Shown piece by piece: positions 56,141 through 64,000 of a DNA stretch of 64,000 nt (positions within the stretch are counted from its first letter, which is position 1; the number at the start of each line of letters is the position of its first letter). Under the pieces are notes generated by a model, which was not told the DNA's origin, searched no databases, and worked only from the letters and a program-made list of their open reading frames with translations. The position numbers and the translations under genes are program-made. The DNA comes from Trichaptum fuscoviolaceum. Its lineage: Eukaryota > Basidiomycota > Agaricomycetes > Hymenochaetales > Trichaptaceae. The stretch covers positions 3,675,040 through 3,739,039 of the forward strand of contig CAJSYZ010000009.1 of assembly GCA_910574455.1 (NCBI GenBank), written 5' to 3'.

Positions 56141-57735
56141 CGATGCCATAATGTGCGATAAGGTGGTCCAGCTACTTCTTTGATCAGATACATTTTGCAC
56201 AGAGGAAGCCTCAAACATACCTCATCATGCATTCCATTGCACGCTCTGCAGAGAGATAATCAATTCAGACACACAACAAGAGAATTCCGGTACGAAGCCA
56301 TACGTGCGGTGGGTTGTACATCTTTCCTTCAGCCGTGCAGTCGTGTCTAAATCCAGCAAGACACTAGTGGAGTTCGAGCCTTCGGTCCGAAAGACATGCT
56401 CTATGTATCTGCTACACTTGCGGTCAAAGTCCTCTGGCTTCTGCGACGCCAGCCATTTCATCGCAGCTTCGATACAATCAACATGAATGAGTAAAAACAT
56501 TACCGGCGCACCATGCACTCAACTACTTACATGCTTCTTCGAATGCCATCATTGCTTCGGCGATATTGACCATCGCCGTTTCCAAGTCGGAGAAAAAGAC
56601 ATCGTGGATGTACGACAAACAATCAACAAATTTCCCAGATCTTAAGCGATCTATCTCACTGTTGTTAGTTATCAAACTACGGTAGATAGGCATCATTCCT
56701 ACCTCTGATTTCATAAGGTACTTTCTTCGCATGATGTGATTAGCCCCAGAAGTAAATCAAAGATCCAGGACTCACTAAAAGACATTCCCTCCATTGCGAC
56801 ATTTTATCTTTGAGTGCTGTCTCCTCGGGTACCGAGCAATAAAGATGAAAGACAAGAGTATAAAGAGAGTCAAAGGTATCTTTCACGCCCTTGAATGCCT
56901 GGTCGCGTTCTGAACCATCATTTTAGGTATTATTGATAGTTCTACTCCCGAATACTACGCACCATCGGCAACCACATCCAAAGCTTTCTGTACACATCGC
57001 ACAGGCTCAAGCATTCCTTTTCGTAGCGACTCAACTTTTTCGATAATTTCCTTGTCGCCTCCGACAAGATCCAAGTGCGAAATGTAGCATCCAAGCTGAT
57101 TTTGTCAGTACGGATCATTTCGTGTGGTTGGTACCGGAAACGTACCTCCACCTGCATCTTCTCACATTCGCTGAAGCAGAATCAGACTCGGTTTCACTGC
57201 TTACTTCGAATAGAGTACCGTTTGTGTTTGGTGCATCGTTTCTTGTACTGTGCTATCTTTTCAGGGCTCGGCCAGTCTTAGGGAAGCAATAAGATCCATC
57301 ACCATCGGAAATGGAATCAGTACTCACTCTGGGGCTCATCATTGCGAACGAAGTTTCCTGGAGTCGGGTCCGGAACTTCATGAATTTCTTGCTCTTGCGC
57401 GTCTTCATGATGTGTTGAAGCCACGTCACTTTCTTCAGCCGCCTCTGTGGATACTTCAGTCATTGCTGTCTGTATAACGAGACAGTCAAGGCTTACTGAT
57501 TGATAAACTCACGGTTTTATGCAGTGTGTCCAAAGATGTCTGCATTTGTTTCATGGCATCCTGAAAACCGCCACAGAAAGCACTCAGCGCTTGAAGTTGG
57601 GGAGCGTCCAAACCCTCTTCTAGGTGATTTAGTATCGTGAGTCCAAGCAGATGCGGTCACATACCTATCGGAAGGTCTGCGAAATCGAATCAGTCGTGAG
57701 CTCAAGAGCGATAAAGAATTGGACGAACCGGGCAT

Positions 57736-59179
57736 CTTGATGGGGAGCAGGAGGGAGCAAGAGGGAAAGGATAGCTATCAGCGTTGAATGAGTTGGGCCC
57801 CTCTAAATAACACGCAATAACGCAGTGTTGATAAGGATATGGCTTGACATAAGCGAGCGGACCGGAAGCTGCTGCACAGAAGAACTTTGGTGAGTGTCTT
57901 GTTAAATTTGGGCAATGGTCGTCATTACAGTATCCTACTTACCTTCTCTGTGTCGCTTGCAACGCGTATGTACACAATCCTTCCGATTTCCACGTACATG
58001 ACGTGTTTCAGTCAGCGCAGAAGGTACCTTTGTGTCTGAGTGCTCCGCCATCACCAGGCAATAGCCTGACGTTATGAATGCAGCCTCGCGTTGAACTATT
58101 GTCAAAGGGATATCCTTTACGAGCAGTCCGCCTCGAGTCCAGGGGGCCATGAGCGAATCTCCAAGTCTACTATAGTAATGTAGACCGCCCTAAAAGGCGG
58201 CAGAAACATATGATCAACAACCGGACGCATATGAACCTTCTCCAAAATCTTACTGTGCCTGCATGAGACAACGAGGGGTGGGTCATCCAGAGCGAGCTCT
58301 TCGGCCTTGAGTTCATGACTGGTGACCGACCTATAGCCTCTAGAGGATATTGCCCAGGTATTAAGCGGAGATGAACGTCGAATGATGAGCATTGCGCGGT
58401 GCCGTCTGTTTCCGGCAGACGACGCGGCGGGAAAGGTGGTAGTTTTCCCGATTTGGACGAGGCTCACATTCACTTGACCTGCCAGCGTGCGTCGAGGAAG
58501 CGGACGGGATCAATTTCAGCCGCTAAGATGGAAAAAGTACGTGTTGTTTAAGGCTTTCAGTTAATGGATCACACTTGCGTGTGAGCTTACCATCGGGTCT
58601 CCACAGATCCATCAAGCGATGCATGAGAAATAGAGAGCAGATAGACCTATCTGTAAGTACGTCTAGTTAGCTCCAGTCGATCGTGTTGAAGAGTATACGA
58701 ATATGTACGTTGTGCGGGCTGGAACAAACCAAGGTTTTGCGCCAGGCGTCTTTCTGGAGAGGGTAGAAGAGTTGATCGCTGCCTCAAGTCAACAGGACTG
58801 GGAAACATTGATAACAAGCATTTGCACATCTCCCCATATGAGAGATAGAGCCTCAGGACCTCTGTGGTCGGTGAGGTGACAGTGTCACATTTTGTACATT
58901 GTTGATTTTCGCAGGACAGTAAAGTACCATTATCATAGCTCAGGTACTTCATCTCCCTAAGATCATCATAGGTCGGGTAGCGGTTGGGTCCTATCACGGA
59001 CAGGATTTCGAGGGTGCTTCATGACGTCAGGGTGCATGGCGAGACAGTACATGGCAAAATGTGCGTGGTCGCCGTTTGTGTGCAAGCGATGCGCTAGCAC
59101 TTAGTTTCTGGTGAGGGGAATGGTCGTTGCGTACACCATCCCTCACAGTGATCATCTTGTACAAGATTTTATTCCTTAA
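57736..59179. other. Upstream region of M2 and spacer
   Basis: 57736-58460 shows patchy similarity to the region upstream of M1 (15133-15780), marking the end of the duplicated block. The remainder (58460-59180) has only short frames and no recognised gene. Confidence 0.4.
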
Positions 59180-59690
59180 AATTGTCATGTCTAGCGGAAA
59201 CGAATGGTGGTCAGCATCAAATATACTCGAGCTGCTTTTCTCTCTTACCATCCGTGTACTTAATGACGTGATATCGTAAAGTGTCGTCTTTCTCAATTTC
59301 CTTCTTCTTCTCAATCACATCGCGAATCATCGGGTCAATAAGGTCGCCTTTGATGACGCTCATATGGCCGGCTGTATCGTCAATCCAAAGCCCGAACATG
59401 GGCTAGAGCGCACCCAGCTGGGCATCTGCGAACACCTCCGGAAATGGCACTTTGCAGCGTAATTCTCCTCGCCCTGGGAGAGTTTTGTAGGGCCGGGTCT
59501 AGTGCGGTGGCAAGGAGGTGAACAAGGCAGGACATCTGGGATGGCCAGAACGTGTACGCAGGTCCGAGGTGGGATTCGGTAGCGAGCCCAGACATCATCG
59601 AGACAAGCCTGAGCCAGCTTCCGGCGGCAACTTGAAGGTCCCCGATTCGGACTTTCAAGCTGATTCGAACTCCGCAACCCCGCGTACTAC
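59180..59690 (-). pseudogene. Duplicated degenerate unit, copy U2, first part
   Basis: Counterpart of the first half of U1. The minus-strand frame 59217-59399 reads MFGLWIDDTAGHMSVIKGDL to VIKYTDGKREKQLEYI, with a stop just upstream of it, so a C-terminal remnant of an unknown protein. The unit is cut at 59690 by a transposon and resumes at 62840. Confidence 0.45.
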
Positions 59691-62600
59691 AGTGTCGGAA
59701 GGTCAAAACCCGCCTCTGGGTGCAGGCCGGAATTTTGCGTCAATGACTGAGATTTCAAAATTTTTGTAATAGAAGTAATGAAGATACGTTGATTTCTGCA
59801 ATAAAAAATTTTCCGGTACATGTTTCAAATTTTTTGAAGAAATTGAAAAATTTTAGTCGATTTTTAGTCTCTATTGACCTTGGATTGACTGGAAATACAA
59901 ACAGAATTGTTTTCCGAGACTTTCTAGAAAGTCTGTAATTAGGGTTTAATGCTTGAGGCTTCCGGACGAAAGTGTCCGGGTGGACCGGGAAAAAGATGAA
60001 TTCCGGATAGAATTGGCAAAACTTGCCAAACTATTCCACCAGGAAGTCCGGCTTGCAAAAAGACATCGTTTCCGTATATTCCGAAGCCGTGGGAACCTCT
60101 TAAAAGGGCTGTATTACTAAATTAGGTAGCATGTTTCAAAATCCTGGTATGAGAAATTTTTCGGAATTAAATTCAAGCAAATCTGTTACGACCTGGGGGG
60201 AACCTGGGGGCCGGGGCGCGTTAGCGGCTTCCGGGGCAAGGCCTGGGAGAGCGCGCGGCAGCGGAGAAGGCGAAGGGGAACCGTTAAGGACGCTACAACG
60301 CCAACGGAGTCGCGCAGGGAGCGGGGCTACGGGGGCGAGACGCAAGGGGGCTCAAGGCGAGGACGGGACGGAGTCAGAGTCGAGGCTGGGAAGGCAGAGT
60401 CGAGGCGAGGGGAGACAGAGTCGAGACGCGGGGAAATGCAAAGCGGGATTCTGGCGGGAATCTGGATTCGCGCGGGAATCTGGATTCGTGCGGGAATCTG
60501 GATTCGTGCGGGGATCTGGATTCGTGCGGGGATTGCAGAGCGGGAATCGTTCGGGGCTTTGGCGGGAATCGCAGAGCGGGATTCTGGCGGGAATCTCAGA
60601 GCGGGATTCTGGGCAGGACTCAGAGCGGGATTCGCAGAGCGGGATCCGGGACAAGACAGAGACAAGAGAGCCAGAGAGCAGGCGTGCTCAGGACGGGAGC
60701 AGAGAGCTCAGGATAACCGGGATCTCAAGGCAACACTTCTGTATCAGGAGGAGGTTCCCTAAGGAAGCACTCGACAAGTCAGCATTGTAAAACTACACTA
60801 GAGACAAGACAGAAACACACCTAAGGAAGCACTCGACAAGAGGACAAAAGTGAGTGCTCCTTACGGTGGCGACAGGTATTTATCTACTGGGCAGAATCTA
60901 CAGGGAACGGGCATGCACAAACGCGCAACTAACTAGTTACACAATCTTGCGGGCGAAGGCCGCGCATACAGTGACGTGAATCCGGGATTCGGGATTCGGT
61001 GCGGGAACATCTGGGCAAGATCTAAGGGAACGAGCGTGAAGCATGGTCAAGTGAAACAAAGAGAACTAAAGGAATGTAATTGTGCGCGAGGTATCCAGCT
61101 GGCGCACAGGCAGCGGGGTAACAAACGTGGGGGGCGGATGTAATGCATACATCGTCTCGGGATAAGTTGCAGGCAACTTCTGGCGTGGATCAGGGTCGCG
61201 GGAGATCGACAGGGGCCAACTTCGAAGAAGCCGGTGCTTCGATGTCGTAACGAAGCCTAATCGCGAGGCGCGCGCGGGGCAGGGCGACTAAGGACGGGGT
61301 TCGAGTCCTTGCGGACAATGAGATCAATCCCGCACACGGGGTGGCGGGAATGTGGTCTGCGGGCCGGGACAGGACGCTACTAACGAGACTAGTTGGCTGG
61401 CACGTGCGTGGCCAGGCCAATCACCTGGGGCTATCTCAAGACGAGGTTAGCATCGAGGAGCGGGGAAGCTAAGGGGTTTCCCTTGGACAACGGGAAACTC
61501 GCGCGATTCGCGACGGGATCATGCAGGGAATCTGGTTCGGGTTTCGACCGGGAATTGAGTTCGGGTTTTGACTGGGAATCGAGTTCGGGTTTCGACCGGG
61601 AATCGAGTTCGGGTTTCGACCGGGAATCGAGACAGGGTTCGACCGGGAATCGTAGCGGGAATCTTTCGGGAATCAGAGCGGGAACTTAGCTGGGGTTGCG
61701 ATGGGAATCGCGGCGAGGTCGAAGGCGGGAATCCTGCGGGGGATTTGCGCAGGGATTCGAGACGGGACGCGAGGCGGGAAACGAGCGGGATTTCGACTGA
61801 GATCGTGCGGGGGAAAGGAGCGGGGGAGTCTGGCAAGACTCTAGTCGGGAAACGAGCGGGGGGAGTTTGGCGGGACTCCAACCTGGACGAGTGGGGGAGT
61901 CTTGGCGGGACTCCAACCGGGAACGAGCGTGGGTTGCGGGATTGTCAGAGAGGACGCTTGACAGCGTTCGCGGCGAGGCGGGATTCCTGGCGGGGCAGGC
62001 TGTGGACGAACAAGGGCAGGTCAAGAGGCACAGGATGTCGAAGGGGTTAGCTAGGGCACCGTGGCAGGACGAGCGCAGGGCAGGGTTCGTGACCGGGCAG
62101 GATTGCGGGACAGCAATCCTTGACCGCTGTCGTGTTGGCTTACTCAAGGCCAGACAGAGGTTGGCTTTGGACGCAGTGGATCAATCTCCTAACTGCACTT
62201 CATGACTGTGGACGCGAGGCCGGGATCTGGTATCCGGGCATAGTCGAGAACCTACGAGGTCTGGGATAGCTATGGCGATGGCTATGGCTGTGGCAGGCTA
62301 TGGCTGTGGCTGTGGCTATGGTGAGTGACTTCGGGACTATGGCGAGGTACGGGGTTCGCTGGAGCGGGGAACAGAGCATGACGGGAGCGGGGAGCGAGCG
62401 GGGGATCATCCTAGAGTCGGGGGAACGACGAGGCGGGCTAGGGATGGATCGAGACACAGGGACGAGGCGGGGGACTGACGAGGAGACGTGGGCGAGGACA
62501 AGCAGGGGCGAGGAGGTCGTAGCGGGGCGGAACTCTTAGCAGGAGAATGCATGGCGAAGCAGAGGTTCTTCTGGGATCAGAGAGCGGGGGATCCTTTCGG

Positions 62601-62832
62601 GATCTAGCCAAGGTCGCGATTTCGGGTTTCAGTATACCGGGTTCTGTTCGGGATTGCCTTAGACATGTTGGGGTCCTGGGGGATCCCGACAAAATCTAAT
62701 CAATAAGAATGAAAGATATAATGCATTAGATGCTATTTACACAGTTTCAGGGTCATTGGCAAGTTTTTGTGGCTGGAGAAAAAAAAGTTTTGAAGGGGGG
62801 TTCCGAGAGGCGGGTTTTAGCCTTCCGACACT
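59691..62832. mobile_element. MITE with 7-bp duplication, containing a nested solo LTR
   Basis: Inverted ends starting AGTGTCGGAAGG (left) and ending CCTTCCGACACT (right), with the match continuing through an AAAACCCGCCTCT block. Flanked by GTACTAC (59684-59690 and 62833-62839). Without the 2.5-kb solo LTR and its duplication it is about 630 bp, AT-rich and non-coding. It interrupts duplicated unit U2. Confidence 0.75.
60184..62691 (-). mobile_element. 2.5-kb solo LTR (copy 2)
   Basis: 2508 bp, same length as and close in sequence to the inverted copy at 37555-40062. Flanked by AAATC (60179-60183 and 62692-62696). On the plus strand it starts TGTTACGACC and ends GGGATCCCGACA. It is G-rich, dominated by degenerate CGGGAATC words, with short near-perfect tandem blocks (GCGGGAATCTGGATTCGT repeated at about 60450-60535 and a TCGGGTTTCGACCGGGAATC-type block at about 61545-61630). 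Confidence 0.85.
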
Positions 62833-62839
62833 GTACTAC

Positions 62840-63108
62840 ATACGTTCGCTAGACACGACCGTCGACCGTGAAAGTTTTGCACAATCATTTTCCTGTGTGA
62901 CCCAGAGCTGCATCATATTCCCCTGAAAACCCCGCTCCCACATCTGAGACGCATGGTGGTAGTGGTTCGAGAAGCTGAGGGTCGTTACGTTGAGCGCGAT
63001 GATGCTGCGGGGACGGATTGTCGGGGCGTTTTGTGCTTTCAATGGCTTACTCTTGTTCTGGAGGAAGATGGCATGCATTCCTTGCTAACGTCTTAGAACC
63101 GGTGTCGC
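62840..63108 (-). pseudogene. Duplicated unit U2, second part
   Basis: Matches U1 at about 50570-50790 (shared GATGGCATGCATTCCTTGCT). No recognised protein. It ends in GGTGTCGC, the target site of the adjacent hAT-like MITE, and the unit continues at 63765. Confidence 0.45.
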
Positions 63109-63756
63109 TAGGGCTCCGCAACCGTATCGTATTATACGGTTTACGGTACGGTACGGTACGGGCTGTACACGTACCGTAAGGAGAATTTTTAAGCTCAAAT
63201 TACGGCCGTAAATTTACGGACCGTAACCGTATATGGGTCTCCAATTACGGCCGTATACGGTTACGGTACGGGGTTACCTAGAATAGTATGATTTTATGTA
63301 AAACTACTACGGTTTTCTATGGAAACATATTACCACATGCTATATGCATGACAATAGTATCTAAATATAGTTTTTTCCGTCACGAATCACTTGCATTGAT
63401 GTCGAAAAGTCACACCTACCCCAAGTTCGCACGCTTACCCGTGACAACATGTTGTGACTCTTGCGAAGCACAGGCTGTGCAGAGGCTTTTTTAGGCATAT
63501 GGAATCTATTATGATGTGTATGTTCATTTCTATAGCTACTTATGGATGTCATCTATAGATTTTACTAGATAAAATATATACAGATAGCTTTTTCGGTAAT
63601 TAAAACCCGTATTACCGTTTACGGCCGTAAAACGGCCGTCCCGTACCGTAAAAGAGGCTGGAATGGTCTATTTACGGCCGTAAATTTACGTCCCGTTACC
63701 ATATGGGGTAACGTACTATACGGCCGTTACCGTTTACGGTACGGTGCGGAGCCCTA
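63109..63756. mobile_element. 648-bp hAT-like MITE
   Basis: Inverted ends TAGGGCTCCGCA (left) and TGCGGAGCCCTA (right), flanked by a perfect 8-bp duplication GGTGTCGC (63101-63108 and 63757-63764). U1 has the site once (GGTGTCGCT near 50790). The 8-bp duplication and TAGGG-type ends fit the hAT superfamily. The subterminal parts are packed with TACGG and ACGGCCGT words, likely transposase-binding repeats. The centre is AT-rich without genes. Confidence 0.85.
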
Positions 63757-64000
63757 GGTGTCGCTGCCGGGATGGGTGCACTAAACAGACAAACCAAGTT
63801 GAGTCCGTCAATCCGCTGGCCTTCGCCGTCTCAATGTGCCGACAAAATCCAGGGTCATTTGTATGTACAGATCATCCGTCAGCGAGCCACTTCGAAGGAT
63901 TTTATTAGATAGATAGCGCCGTCAGAGACAGCGGTCCCCAACACGAATGTGCAAATAGGAGTACAAGGGAAGTAATATAAAAAACTGTAAAAAGAGTTGA
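63757..64000. other. Duplicated unit U2, last part, to window end
   Basis: Begins with the second GGTGTCGC copy and follows U1 (shared GAGTCCGTCAATCCGCT and CCTTCGCCGTCTCA, about 63800-63833). No gene supported; the window ends here. Confidence 0.4.

Larger units (their letters stand above)
51450..57735 (-). pseudogene. Membrane-protein paralog M2, interrupted by a DNA transposon
   Basis: Second copy of the M1 locus with the same order. Start at 57735 (MPGSSNSLSLLSSRL), DAMKQMQTSLDTLH-type helical segment, a VGGDKEIIE-type repeat (about 57050), then, beyond the insertion, the hydrophobic segments (about 53150, 52880, 52720), the basic juxtamembrane part (KRVARLNYKLRW, about 52440) and the acidic Ser/Pro-rich tail ending at 51450. 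An element at 53905-56140 splits it at a point where M1 (13540-13550) is uninterrupted. The tail stays open and similar to that of M1, so the duplication is not very old or the tail is constrained. Function unknown. Confidence 0.6.

Overview
The window looks like an accessory, transposon-rich piece of a basidiomycete (Agaricomycete, mushroom-type) genome. The signs are many 50-75 bp GT-AG introns, a KDZ-type transposase, a chromodomain Ty3/gypsy element, fragments of a fungal alpha-1,3-glucan synthase, and multigene families typical of these fungi. No prokaryotic features, rRNA, tRNA or CRISPR array were seen. Coordinates were read by eye; intron borders are exact only where stated.

Left part (1-15800): two tandem, same-strand paralogous UPF1-like SF1 helicase genes (268-3188 and 3720-6940, both minus); a gene-poor stretch; an apparently intact FAD-dependent monooxygenase (8436-10738, plus); and a multi-exon predicted membrane protein with a repetitive helical N-terminal part (11060-15132, minus, here called M1).

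Centre (15801-48662): one 32.9-kb insertion. It is bounded by 104-bp terminal inverted repeats with a single mismatch and by a perfect 9-bp target duplication (GATCAGGCT), the structure of a Mutator-like (MULE) element. No MULE transposase is visible. Its body carries decayed fragments of at least four unrelated host genes: a BSD2/NDFIP-type protein, alpha-1,3-glucan synthase, the 5' half of a DUF1771 (Smr-associated) protein with its own TATA box, and TFIIF-alpha (RAP74). Other elements are nested inside: a 1-kb TA-flanked MITE, a 449-bp MITE, a 3267-bp two-gene Tc1/mariner-like element with perfect 68-bp TIRs, and a 19.4-kb KDZ transposon with about 320-bp palindrome-rich TIRs and a 7-bp target duplication. 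The KDZ element carries a transposase and two accessory genes and was itself hit by a 6.7-kb chromovirus (TTGTC duplication) and a 2.5-kb solo LTR (GGTTC duplication). The nesting gives a relative order of events.

Right part (48663-64000): a second copy of the membrane-protein locus (M2, 51450-57735, minus), split by a 2.2-kb DNA element that carries a degenerate AGC-like kinase (catalytic Asp and DFG Asp both changed to Asn). Two diverged copies of another roughly 1-kb unit (about 49980-50950, and 59180-63960 in pieces) follow. The second copy was broken by a 7-bp-duplication MITE, which contains a second 2.5-kb solo LTR, and by a 648-bp hAT-like MITE. Because paralogous empty or undisrupted copies lie in the same window, several insertions can be confirmed by internal comparison.
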